NCBI RefSeq assembly: GCF_021590045.1
Contig: NZ_CP062221.1
Span: 744,001-808,000 of the forward strand
DNA length: 64,000 nt
From: Cellulomonas palmilytica
GTDB taxonomy: Bacteria > Actinomycetota > Actinomycetes > Actinomycetales > Cellulomonadaceae
Direction: 5' to 3'
Both the position numbers and the translations under genes were made by a program. Of the stretch, positions 15,840-28,416 are shown one piece after another. The notes below the pieces were generated by a model. It ran no database searches. It saw only the letters and a program-made list of their open reading frames with translations, and was not told the DNA's origin. Every line of letters starts with the position of its first letter. Positions within the stretch are counted from its first letter, which is position 1.

Positions 15840-17249
15840 TCAGCCGAGCAGGTTGTCGAGGTCGGTCTTCGCGGCCGCGGCGTCGGCGGCCTGCCGCTCC
15901 GCCTCGGCACGCAGCGCCGCGATCTCGTCGGACGTCAGCTCCTCCTCGCCGCTGAACGCGCTCGACGACAGGTCGGGGCGCTGGTCGGCGGAGATGAAGG
16001 ACTCGAGCTGGCTCAGGCGCCCCTCGATCTCGGCGAGCCGCCCGGCGAAGCCGCCACGGCCCGGCAGCCCGGGGCCCGGGTCGCCCGGGTCGCCCGGGTC
16101 GATGGGCGGCAGGTCGGGCACCTTGATGACGTCGACGATGTCCTTGATCCGCTTGCCGTCGGCGATGAGCTCCTTCTTGAGCTCCTTGTCCTTGATGATC
16201 TCCTTGCGCAGCTCCTTGTCCTTGATCAGGTCCTTGCGGAGCTCCTTGTCCTTGTCCTTGATGATGTCCTTGTGGCCGTCCTTGACGTCCTTGATGATCG
16301 ACTTCCCCATGGGGATGGAGATGTTGAGCTCGGACAGGACGTCCGCGACCGGGTTGCCCACGGTGTTGGTGCCGGCACCCGCGAAGAGCAGGGCGACGAC
16401 CGCGCCGGTCGAGTCGACGATCACGGACCCCGAGTCGCCGTGGTCGGAGAACAGCGGGTTCTTGGTGGTGTCCGTGGCGATGCTGACCTGGCCGGTCAGC
16501 ACGTGCACGCCCAGGCCGTCGCCGTAGTCGACGCTCACGGACAGCGCGAGCCCGTCGACCGACCCGTACGTCAGGCCCGTGGTGCGTCCGCGCTTGCGCA
16601 CCTCCATGCCGAGCGCGGCGGGCTTGGTCCCGTTCACCGTGCCGATGTCGACGATCGTCTGCGCCGTCGTCCGGCCCGCGTCGATCGAGACGACCGCGCC
16701 GTCGACGTGCGACGAGAGCACGGCCCGCAGGATCGCGCCGAACTCGTCGCCCGGCGGTACGCCCGTGTCGACGCGGCTCGGCTGCACCTGGCGGTCGCCG
16801 ACGCTCCACCCGTCGTCGACGCACGCGACGTGGAAGTTGGTCACGGCCGCCTTCTGCCCGCTCGCCTCGTCGGTGACGATCGCACCGAGGGTGCCCGCGA
16901 ACACGTAGCCGCCGATCGCGCGGCTCGGGCCCATGCTGATGCCGCCCTCGAGCGTCGCGTAGTGGGTGGTGTCCGCGAGCGCGCTCACGTCCAGCGGGGC
17001 GCGCGTCACCTGCAGCTCGTACCTGCGCTCCAGCACGTCGGTGACGACGCCGTCGATCTGCGCGGGGACCTGCTGCCCCTTCGGGACGCTCTTCTTCTTC
17101 TCCTCGACGTGAACCCGGATCGCGACCTGGTCCGTCTGGACCCCGCCGACGACCTTGTACCCGACGTCGATGCCGGTCACCCCGGGCTGCGCGAGGTACT
17201 TCTTCTCGACGCTCTCCTTGATGGCGACCAGCTCCGCGATGGACGGCAT
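15840..17249 (-). CDS. Trypsin-like serine protease with charged repeat tail
   Basis: This 469-aa protein has an N-terminal alpha/beta domain (about 5-75: QPGVTGIDVGYKVVGG, RVHVEEKKKSVPKGQQVPAQ, IDGVVTDV). A chymotrypsin-fold domain follows with triad candidates H140 (AVTNFHVACVDD), D183 (HVDGAVV) and S273 (HGDSGSVIVDS). A Lys/Asp/Glu decapeptide repeat region (about 318-376), a Pro/Gly linker and a helical acidic tail complete it. No signal peptide is visible. It is the first gene of a three-gene operon with two ATP-grasp proteins 62 nt downstream. The N-terminal domain resembles the divergently encoded 76-aa protein at 17375. Confidence 0.85.
   Translation of the reverse strand: MPSIAELVAIKESVEKKYLAQPGVTGIDVGYKVVGGVQTDQVAIRVHVEEKKKSVPKGQQVPAQIDGVVTDVLERRYELQVTRAPLDVSALADTTHYATLEGGISMGPSRAIGGYVFAGTLGAIVTDEASGQKAAVTNFHVACVDDGWSVGDRQVQPSRVDTGVPPGDEFGAILRAVLSSHVDGAVVSIDAGRTTAQTIVDIGTVNGTKPAALGMEVRKRGRTTGLTYGSVDGLALSVSVDYGDGLGVHVLTGQVSIATDTTKNPLFSDHGDSGSVIVDSTGAVVALLFAGAGTNTVGNPVADVLSELNISIPMGKSIIKDVKDGHKDIIKDKDKELRKDLIKDKELRKEIIKDKELKKELIADGKRIKDIVDVIKVPDLPPIDPGDPGDPGPGLPGRGGFAGRLAEIEGRLSQLESFISADQRPDLSSSAFSGEEELTSDEIAALRAEAERQAADAAAAKTDLDNLLG
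16122..16298 (-). repeat. 30-bp tandem repeats encoding IKDKELRK decapeptides
   Basis: Within the protease gene, units of about 30 bp encode DIIKDKDKELRK, DLIKDKELRK, EIIKDKELKK and a decayed ELIADGKRIK. The DNA shows repeated GAGCTCCTTGTCCTTGATSA-type words on the plus strand. The peptide alternates basic and acidic residues every turn or so, predicting a highly charged helix. Confidence 0.85.
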
Positions 17250-17274
17250 GGCCTTACCCCCTCGTACTGCTCCC

Positions 17275-17294
17275 GGGTGGGCTGGTGCCCACCC
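17275..17294 (-). promoter_or_regulatory. GC hairpin in the leader of the protease operon
   Basis: GGGTGGGC, a TGGT loop and GCCCACCC form a perfect 8-bp hairpin 25 nt upstream of the protease ATG; GAGGGGG lies between. It sits in the intergenic space shared with the divergent small gene. It could attenuate transcription or shape the 5' leader. There is no U-tract, so it is not a typical terminator. Confidence 0.35.
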
Positions 17295-17374
17295 ACGTCA
17301 CGTCAGGAGCCCGCCCGTGACGGGTCGATACGTCGTGGCGAACGGCGGACCACGGCAGGGCGGGTGGTGCGACG

Positions 17375-17605
17375 ATGGACGGCATGGCACTCACGTACGA
17401 CGAGGCCGTCGCGATCCAGCGCCGGCACGAGGCGCGTCTCATGGCACTGCCCGGGGTCAACGCCGTGGGCGTGAAGCAGACCAGCACGGGTCCGGTGCTC
17501 GAGGTCACCGTCGCCCCTGACGTCGACCTCGCGGCCGAGCTGACCGTCGACGAGGTGGGCGGCGTCCCGCTCACGGTCGTCCGCGGCCGCTTCACCCTCC
17601 ACTGA
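17375..17605 (+). CDS. Small protein related to the protease N-terminal domain
   Basis: This 76-aa protein (YDEAVAIQRRHEARLMALPG, VNAVGVKQTS, VLEVTVAPDVDLAAELTVDE, VGGVPLTVVRG) aligns with residues 5-75 of the divergent protease: helix, LPGV-x-x-VGV turn, beta strand, then DGVP-x-x-VV. It is therefore a free-standing copy of the protease's leading domain, possibly a chaperone, inhibitor or anchoring domain. The first ATG is 17375. A second ATG at 17384 lies 7 nt after GACGAT and could be a leaderless start. No Cys and no membrane segment are present. Confidence 0.65.
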   Translation: MDGMALTYDEAVAIQRRHEARLMALPGVNAVGVKQTSTGPVLEVTVAPDVDLAAELTVDEVGGVPLTVVRGRFTLH

Positions 17606-17706
17606 CGTCAGCCCCGACGCTCGTCGGCTGTGCTCTTCCCCGAGGGCGATCCGGACAGTGGTCGGCCCCCGCGGCTTCAGCCGGAGCCGGGTGGTGGACG
17701 TCGCAG

Positions 17707-18927
17707 CTAGGCGCGGCGTCCGGCGCGGGTGGCGAAGGCGTCCATGGCGGCGAGGACCTCGGGCGCCTGCCAGATCCGGTGTCGCCGGGTGGATGTGGAC
17801 GGTCTGAGCACCCCCGCCCGCTCGAGGACGTCGACGGCGTTGCGTGCGCCACGGTCGGAGAGGTCGAGCGTGGCGGCGACGTAGTCGGCGTTGACCACGG
17901 GTTGCGCGAACAGGGCGTCGGCGAGCCGCCACGCGGCAGAGTCGGAGCGCGCGCGGATCTGCTCGCGCCATGTCTCGCGCAGCGCCATCACGTCGTCCGC
18001 GAGGCGCCGGCCGTTGGCCACGGCCGCGACGGCTGCGTGCGCGACCTGCTCGACGATGGCGTCGGGCTCGCCGGCCCGGTAGGCCGTGAGCGCGCGGAAG
18101 TACCGGTCGGGGTCACGCAGGAGCCCGGCGGACACGGGCACGGTCGTCCGGCGGGTGAGGCCACGTCGGCGGAGGACCTGATGGAGGAGGACGCGCCCGG
18201 TGCGCCCGTTGCCGTCGGTGAACGGGTGGATCGTCTCGAACTGGGCGTGGACGATCGCAGCATGCGTGAGGGCCGGGATGTCGTCCCGCGCGGCGAGCAC
18301 GACGAGGTCGTCGATCGCCGCCTCGACACGCTCGTGGTGCGGGGGGATGAAGTCGGCGCCGTGCGGGCTGATCGCGGACGCACCCACCCAGACCTGCTCG
18401 GTCCGCCACCGCCCGGCGGCGTCGGGGTCGGACTCCGTGAGCAGCGCGCGGTGGACGGCGAGGATCGTGTCCTGCGTGATGTCGTCGCCGACGTCGAGTG
18501 CGGAGTTCATCGCGCGCACGTTCGCGGCGACGAGCTCGGCGTTCTGCTTCCCGCCGACGCCCAGGCTGGCCATCGCGAGGTTGAGGGCGTTCGTGGTGAG
18601 GTGCTCGATCTGGGAGCTCGACGCCGACTCGGTGCGCAGCAGCACCGCGGGCATCGGGACCGGCATGGTCGACACCTCGCTGTCGAACCGCGCGACATCG
18701 GACGTGGCGTCGTCCACGACGGACTGGACTGCGCTGCTCACACGCGGCGTCAGGTCGGCGATCGAGGGCAGGACGGCGGCCTGGTACGGGCGTGAGATGC
18801 GCTGACGTTCCCAGATGGTGAGGCGACCGTCGTCGAGGTTCGAGGTCCAGTCACGGGGCTCGGTGCCGAGCGCGGGCCACGCGACTGCGCCTGGGGCGGG
18901 TCGCGGAGGGCGTGCCTGCTCGTCCAT
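17707..18927 (-). CDS. Fic-family protein with inhibitory motif and C-terminal wHTH
   Basis: This 406-aa protein has an N-terminal Fic_N-like segment (GRLTIWERQRISRPYQAAVL), an inhibitory motif SSSQIEH at 103-109, the core Fic motif HPFTDGNGRTGR (234-245) with catalytic His, and a C-terminal winged helix (VVNADYVAATLDLSDRGARN, then AVDVLERAGVLR). Fic proteins transfer AMP from ATP to target hydroxyls, and the SSxxIE helix restrains activity. The wHTH suggests the protein also binds DNA, and a perfect palindrome lies just upstream. ATG 18927 has GGAGG 11 nt before it; GTG 18939 is in frame but lies on top of that GGAG. Confidence 0.9.
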   Translation of the reverse strand: MDEQARPPRPAPGAVAWPALGTEPRDWTSNLDDGRLTIWERQRISRPYQAAVLPSIADLTPRVSSAVQSVVDDATSDVARFDSEVSTMPVPMPAVLLRTESASSSQIEHLTTNALNLAMASLGVGGKQNAELVAANVRAMNSALDVGDDITQDTILAVHRALLTESDPDAAGRWRTEQVWVGASAISPHGADFIPPHHERVEAAIDDLVVLAARDDIPALTHAAIVHAQFETIHPFTDGNGRTGRVLLHQVLRRRGLTRRTTVPVSAGLLRDPDRYFRALTAYRAGEPDAIVEQVAHAAVAAVANGRRLADDVMALRETWREQIRARSDSAAWRLADALFAQPVVNADYVAATLDLSDRGARNAVDVLERAGVLRPSTSTRRHRIWQAPEVLAAMDAFATRAGRRA

Positions 18928-18948
18928 AGCCTTCGCCACCTCCGGTTC

Positions 18949-19001
18949 TTATTGAAGGCTAGACCATGAGCCTTCAATAAGGAGCCTGCTTGTTGAAGGC
19001 T
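18949..19001 (-). promoter_or_regulatory. Palindromic operator upstream of fic
   Basis: TTATTGAAGGCT (18949-18960), 8 bp, and AGCCTTCAATAA (18969-18980) form a perfect 12-bp inverted repeat. A third half-site, TTGTTGAAGGCT (18990-19001), overlaps the stop codon of the upstream M50 gene. The AT-rich arms stand out in this GC-rich DNA. It is 22 nt upstream of the fic ATG, so autoregulation by the wHTH of the Fic protein is a reasonable inference. Confidence 0.65.
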
Positions 19002-20283
19002 AGCGGCGGTGACGGCGGCGGTCGGCGAGGTCGCGCAGCGCCACCGCCGCGGTGAGCAGGCGGGGGGACAGCAGCAGGACGCCGAGGACGAGCGCCTCGT
19101 AGAACGCCCACGTCCTCGGGCCTGCGGTGACGAGCGAGTCGCGCATCCACACCAGCAGGTGCCACGTGGACGGCAGGAACAGCACGACGAGGAACCACGC
19201 CGCGAGCAGCAGCCCGCCGGCGTGCACCCACCGGTACCAGCGGGCGACCGCGAGGTCCCGCGGCGGGCTCGCGGCGAGCGTCGCGCGCTCGTCGGGCGTC
19301 AGGCGCCGGAACGTGCGTCGCAGGAGCAGGCGCGTGGTCCGCTGCAGGTGCGTGCAGCCGAGCAGCGCGGTCATCACGGCGTACACGTCGCTGCGCAGGA
19401 AGACGAAGAACTGCACGACGATCGCGGAGACCTCCACGAGTGCCACCGCGGCGAGCAGCGGGTCGGGCCCGAGCCCCGCGGCGCGCAGCGCGAGCACCAC
19501 CGCGAGGACGACCGCGTCGAACGCCATGCCCGCCATCAGCGGCCCGACGCGGCGCCGCGGCGGCAACGCCCACAGGCCCGTCAGGTTCGTCTCGAACGTC
19601 AGGAAGTAGAGCCGGCGCGTGATGCGCAGCCGTGCGGGTACGCCGAGCGCGGCGGCGGCCATGACGTGCGCGAGCTCGTGCAGCCCGGCGAGCAGGTAGG
19701 TGATCAGGGTGAGCGCCGCGAGGCTGCGCGCGGGCGTGCCCAGGAAGAACACGTCCAGCGCGTCGGGCCGCACGTCCGGCACGGTGACGACCAGCACGAC
19801 GGCGACGAGCGCGCTCAGCACGGCCAACGCGGCACCCCACCGGGAGAACAGCCACCGAGCGCGGGCGCGGGGGGCGACGACGAGCCCGCGCACGGCCGGC
19901 GCGACGTCGTCGGCCGGCACCGCACGCTCGTCGTCCACCGCGGCCACGAACCCGAGCCGCACGAGGCTGCGTGCGAACGCGAGGACGTCCACCGGCTCGT
20001 CGGCGTCCGGCGGTGTCACCGCGCGCGTGACGTCGGCGACCGCGCGGCCCACCTCCAGGAGGTCGAGGGCGTGGGCACCCACGGCCGGGACCGCGACGAA
20101 CCGGCCGGTGTCCGCGCGCCCGACGACCACGCGGTCGCCCTGGACGGTGCGGGTCAGCGGGTGCAGGCGCAGCACGGACGTCGGCCGGACCTCGGGGTCG
20201 GCGACCGGAGCGTGCGAGGCGACCGGTACGTCCGAGGCGACCGGCGCGTCCGAATGGGCCGGCGCCTCCGAGGTGGTGCTCAT
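19000..20283 (-). CDS. M50-type membrane metalloprotease with PqqD-like N-terminal region
   Basis: This 427-aa protein has a low-complexity head of VASD/HAPV repeats (1-30), a PqqD-like winged region (about 35-118: TSVLRLHPLTRTVQGDRVVV, FVAVPAVGAHALDLLEVGRA), then about six membrane helices. The helix at 185-212 carries HELAH (202-206, TYLLAGLHELAHVMAA). The arrangement resembles YydH-type peptide zinc metalloproteases in RiPP clusters. Its ATG overlaps the stop of the ThiF-like gene by one base (TGATG), and a small candidate precursor ORF begins the operon. Cleavage or export of a modified peptide is inferred. Confidence 0.75.
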   Translation of the reverse strand: MSTTSEAPAHSDAPVASDVPVASHAPVADPEVRPTSVLRLHPLTRTVQGDRVVVGRADTGRFVAVPAVGAHALDLLEVGRAVADVTRAVTPPDADEPVDVLAFARSLVRLGFVAAVDDERAVPADDVAPAVRGLVVAPRARARWLFSRWGAALAVLSALVAVVLVVTVPDVRPDALDVFFLGTPARSLAALTLITYLLAGLHELAHVMAAAALGVPARLRITRRLYFLTFETNLTGLWALPPRRRVGPLMAGMAFDAVVLAVVLALRAAGLGPDPLLAAVALVEVSAIVVQFFVFLRSDVYAVMTALLGCTHLQRTTRLLLRRTFRRLTPDERATLAASPPRDLAVARWYRWVHAGGLLLAAWFLVVLFLPSTWHLLVWMRDSLVTAGPRTWAFYEALVLGVLLLSPRLLTAAVALRDLADRRRHRR

Positions 20284-21431
20284 CACGCCGCGGCCGTGAC
20301 CGCGCGTCCGGCGGCCGACCGGCGGACCGGGGCCGTCGCGCACACCGGGCACTGCGGGTCGGCGGGCCACGCGTCGATGGTCGTGCGGCCGTCGCCCGCG
20401 AAGTCGACGAGCTGGTAGCGGCCGAGCGACACGGGCGCGGTCAGCCCGGTGAGGAACCGCATCGCCTCGAACGACACCAGCCCGCCGAGCACGCTCGTCA
20501 CCGGCCCGATCGCCCGGTTCGCGCGGTCCTGCTCGAGCACGCGCGGCCGCTCGACGACCTCCCGGTCGACGCCCTCGGCGAGTCGCGCGCGGTGCCGCTC
20601 CAGGCACTCGCGGCACGCCGAGCGGCCCGGGTCGACCGACCAGTACAGCCCCTGCGTGTACGCCAGGCCGCCGCGGATGAACGGCACGCCGGCAGCCACG
20701 CACGCCTCGTTGACCCAGCGGTCCACCTCGTCGGGCTCGTCGATCGCGGAGACCACGAGCGACGGCAGGTCGGACAGGGCCGAGCCGCGCAGCAGCGCCG
20801 TGACGTCGTCGGGCGACTCGACGCGTCGTCGGAACGCCTCCACGCGCAGCGTCGGGTCGAACGCCCGCAGCCACGCGGCGACCCGCTCGGCCTTCGGCTG
20901 CCCGACCTCCGCCTCGGTGTACGTGAACTGCCGCGCGAAGTTCCGCAGCTCCACGCGGTCCTGGTCGACCACGGTCACCGCGCCGACACCGAGCCCCGCG
21001 AGGTTCATCAGCACCGACGAGCCCAGCCCGCCCGCGCCGAGCACCAGCACGTGCGCGTCCCGCAGCAGCGACTGCGGCCGCTCGCGGGGGACCGACAACG
21101 TGGTGAACGCGTCGAAGAACGCCAGGTTGCTGAAGTAGCGCTCGCGGTCGTGCGCGTCGAACAGCTCGGGCGCCGACGCGTCCTCGAGCCAGCCGAGGTG
21201 GTCGAGCTGCCGCAGGACCGTGGCGACGTCCGCCTCGGTGACCGACGGCCAGCGGTCGTGCATCGCGGCGGCGAGCCCGGCGGTGTCCCGGGTGCCCTCG
21301 CGTAGCAGCGTGAGCAGCACGAGCACCTGCCCGTCCGGGTCGGCGACGCGCGTGCGGACCTTCGGGTCGAGGCTGACGACCAGCTCGCCGTCGCCGGCGA
21401 GGCAGTTGAGCGACTTGAGTCGGGGAAGCAT
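20283..21431 (-). CDS. ThiF/E1-like adenylyltransferase with N-terminal leader-binding-like domain
   Basis: This 382-aa protein has an N-terminal domain (1-85; VLVLLTLLREGTRDTAGLAA, VLRQLDHLGWLED) like RiPP recognition elements fused to ThiF in MccB/Ocin-ThiF proteins. The E1 core has LGAGGLGSSVLMNLAGLGVG (131-150), DQDRVELRNFARQF, the CRECL pair (C273, C276) and CPVC (C361, C364), which together bind zinc. Such enzymes adenylate peptide C-termini or act with cyclodehydratases. No YcaO gene is present. It lies between a 25-aa precursor candidate and an M50 protease. No clear SD was seen before the ATG. Confidence 0.82.
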   Translation of the reverse strand: MLPRLKSLNCLAGDGELVVSLDPKVRTRVADPDGQVLVLLTLLREGTRDTAGLAAAMHDRWPSVTEADVATVLRQLDHLGWLEDASAPELFDAHDRERYFSNLAFFDAFTTLSVPRERPQSLLRDAHVLVLGAGGLGSSVLMNLAGLGVGAVTVVDQDRVELRNFARQFTYTEAEVGQPKAERVAAWLRAFDPTLRVEAFRRRVESPDDVTALLRGSALSDLPSLVVSAIDEPDEVDRWVNEACVAAGVPFIRGGLAYTQGLYWSVDPGRSACRECLERHRARLAEGVDREVVERPRVLEQDRANRAIGPVTSVLGGLVSFEAMRFLTGLTAPVSLGRYQLVDFAGDGRTTIDAWPADPQCPVCATAPVRRSAAGRAVTAAA

Positions 21432-21473
21432 GGACGGTCCCTGTCGACGACGGTGGGCGGTGGACGAGACGGG

Positions 21474-21510
21474 ACGAGCCGGCCCGGTCGTGGTGACCGA
21501 GCCGGCTCGT
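21474..21510 (-). terminator. Intercistronic hairpin between precursor ORF and ThiF gene
   Basis: ACGAGCCGGCCCGGTC (21474-21489), a 5-nt loop and GACCGAGCCGGCTCGT (21495-21510) pair with one mismatch over 16 bp. No U-tract follows, so partial termination or mRNA stabilisation of the upstream precursor cistron is more likely than complete termination. This arrangement is common in RiPP operons, where precursor must exceed enzyme. Confidence 0.6.
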
Positions 21511-21517
21511 GGGCGGA

Positions 21518-21595
21518 TCAGGCGCCGCCGGCCTCCGGGTCGAGGTGGATCCGCGTCGCGGTGATCTCCTCGACCTCCATGATGTCGATCGTCAT
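21518..21595 (-). CDS. Candidate RiPP precursor peptide (25 aa)
   Basis: A 25-codon ORF starts at ATG 21595: MTIDIMEVEEITATRIHL followed by DPEAGGA and TGA. AAGGGGG lies about 9 nt upstream and AAGGAG abuts the ATG. The acidic amphipathic MEVEEITATRI segment resembles a leader sequence bound by an RRE. The short tail contains Asp, Pro, Glu and Gly-Gly-Ala. It is the first cistron before the ThiF and M50 genes and is separated from them by a strong hairpin. It is too short for routine gene finders. The class of modification cannot be assigned; it could also be a chance ORF. Confidence 0.5.
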   Translation of the reverse strand: MTIDIMEVEEITATRIHLDPEAGGA

Positions 21596-21736
21596 CTCCT
21601 TGCACCCCCTTGCATCCCTCGTCGGACTGTCGCCACTCGTCGCGGCGGCAACGTCGGACGAGGACACGTCGACGCCGCGGCTGATACGCGGGGACGACGA
21701 GCTTCACCCGGCCCGCGCGCGGACGTCACCCGGAGC

Positions 21737-22426
21737 TCAGGGGAGTGCGAGCACCACGCGGTCACCCTCGACGCGGGCTCTGACCTGGCGGAAGTCGTCG
21801 ACTCGCCGCAGTCCCCGGATGGTGGGCGACTCGTGGCCGCCGACGACCACGGTGAACGCCCCGGCGGCCCTCGCGGCCCGCAGGCCCGCCTCCGCGTCCT
21901 CGAAGACCGCGCAGTCGTCGGCGGGCACCCCGAGCGCGGATGCCGCACGCAGGAACCCGTCAGGAGCGGGCTTGCCGGCTGCGACGTCCTCCGCGGCGAC
22001 GAGAACGGTGGGGCACGGCAGGCCGACCGCCGTCAGCCGGCGCACCGCGAGCTCCCGCTCGGCCGACGTCACCACGGCGACGCGCGCGTCGGGCAGCGAG
22101 GCGAGCAGGTCCCGCGCACCGGGGATCGCGGTGAGCCCGTCGAGGCGGACGAGCTCGGCGGCCTCGATCTCGGCTGCGACGACGCGTGCCTGGTGCGGGT
22201 CCGGCAGGAAGTCGGCGACCGTGTCGATCGTGCGGCGCCCGTGGGAGACGCTCAGCACCGTGTCGAGGTCGACCCCGTGCGCGGCGGCGAACTCGCCCCA
22301 GACGGCCTCGACGACCGCGGTGGAGTCCACGAGCGTGCCGTCCATGTCGAGCAGGACGGCCGCGACGGTCACCTCGTCCGCGGGTGGCGTTCGTGCATCG
22401 GCGGCGTCGAGCGGGTGGGTCGTCAC
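21737..22426 (-). CDS. HAD-superfamily sugar phosphatase
   Basis: This 229-aa protein has HAD motif [13 protein letters not shown] (about 25-36, nucleophile and acid/base Asp), motif [12 protein letters not shown], motif III Lys in [11 protein letters not shown] and motif [18 protein letters not shown]. The cap sequence follows motif I. This set fits the beta-phosphoglucomutase-like HAD-IA group that dephosphorylates small sugar phosphates. It is transcribed on the same strand as, and upstream of, the RiPP-like operon but seems independent. A GNAT gene lies 28 nt upstream in the same orientation. Confidence 0.88.
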   Translation of the reverse strand: MTTHPLDAADARTPPADEVTVAAVLLDMDGTLVDSTAVVEAVWGEFAAAHGVDLDTVLSVSHGRRTIDTVADFLPDPHQARVVAAEIEAAELVRLDGLTAIPGARDLLASLPDARVAVVTSAERELAVRRLTAVGLPCPTVLVAAEDVAAGKPAPDGFLRAASALGVPADDCAVFEDAEAGLRAARAAGAFTVVVGGHESPTIRGLRRVDDFRQVRARVEGDRVVLALP

Positions 22427-22453
22427 TCGTCGGACGCTATCCGGCGGAGCCTG

Positions 22454-23320
22454 TCACGTGGGGCGGGTGCGGTCGAGGCGGACGGGGCCGGGCTCGTACC
22501 CGGCGGAGCGGTACGTGGCGACCGCGGAGGTGAGCGAGGTGGGGGTGCACACCTGCGCCGACGACGCGCCGAGGGCGCGGAGCGTCGACGCGGCCGCGAG
22601 GCAGATCGCCCGGCCGTACCCGCGCCCGCGGTGCTCGGCGTGCACGCCCATCGGCTCCAGCAGACCCGGCCGGCCCGGGCCTGCCGACCACACGGTGACG
22701 CCCGCGACGGGCACGCCCGAGGCGTCACGGCCGAGCAGGCAGCGCGCCTCGGCGGACGGCACCCCGGCCGCCATGGTCCGCCACACCTCGTCGGTGAACC
22801 GCTCGTTCCCCCACGCCGAGCGGTGGACGGCGGTGAAGTCGGCGCACGTCTCGGCGGAGACCTCCTCGACGTGCAGGTCCGGCTCCGGCACCGGTGCGCG
22901 CAGGTCGCGGCGCAGCGGTGTCCAGGACTCGCCCGCGGCCCAGCCGCGCTCACCGAGCAGCTCGTGCACGCGGCTCGCGTTCGGCGACTCGACGACGACC
23001 GCACCCTCGGGCAGGACACCGCGACGAGGGTCGACGACGTCCGCGACGACCTGGCGCGCGACCTCGTCGGAACGCCACGCCCCGGGCGTGAGCGTCAGGC
23101 GCAGCGCGTCGGGGCCGTCGAGGAAGCCGATCGCGACGAGCTCGTCGTCCCGGTTCCACGTCCGGACGGCTGCGGCCACGGCGTCCGTGCCGAACCGCCA
23201 GAACCAGCCCAGGTCACCGGGGTGCAGCTGCAGGGGCACGGCCTCGTCCTGCCACGCGCGCAGGGTCGCGACGACGTGCGCGAGCCGGTCCGGTGCGGGC
23301 GTCGACGAGGTGATCGGCAT
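22454..23320 (-). CDS. GNAT-family N-acetyltransferase
   Basis: This 288-aa protein has two halves. The N-terminal half is a diverged GNAT-like fold (DLGWFWRFGTDAVAAAVRTW). The C-terminal half is a canonical GNAT domain, with GVTVWSAGPGRPGLLEPMGV and acetyl-CoA loop RGRGYGRAICLAAASTLRAL, then GASSAQVCTPTSLTSAVATY. The tandem arrangement is like mycothiol synthase or Eis-type proteins. The substrate is unknown. ATG 23320 is the first start within the region of similarity. Confidence 0.82.
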   Translation of the reverse strand: MPITSSTPAPDRLAHVVATLRAWQDEAVPLQLHPGDLGWFWRFGTDAVAAAVRTWNRDDELVAIGFLDGPDALRLTLTPGAWRSDEVARQVVADVVDPRRGVLPEGAVVVESPNASRVHELLGERGWAAGESWTPLRRDLRAPVPEPDLHVEEVSAETCADFTAVHRSAWGNERFTDEVWRTMAAGVPSAEARCLLGRDASGVPVAGVTVWSAGPGRPGLLEPMGVHAEHRGRGYGRAICLAAASTLRALGASSAQVCTPTSLTSAVATYRSAGYEPGPVRLDRTRPT

Positions 23321-23427
23321 GCCTCGATCCCACACCCCGCCGGCCGCGGGGCGCACGGCAATTGCGTCGGACGGGCCGGGGTCGGCCCGGTCACGCGGAC
23401 CGGACCGACCCCGGGGGAGTGCGTCGG

Positions 23428-28226
<4,799 letters not shown>

Positions 28227-28416
28227 GCGGCGAGTCTACGAGCGGGTCGCCGTCCGGTCCGCTGCGCGAGCCCCTGGACAAGCCGCTGCGCGAGCCGCTG
28301 GGCGGTCCGCTGTGGCGGTCTGGCCTGCGTGGACGCACACGCCCGTGCCCGTCAGGCGAGACGACGCGCCGGTCGCGCTTGACGGGACCAAGGTCCCGGG
28401 TGCCAGGATGCGCGGC

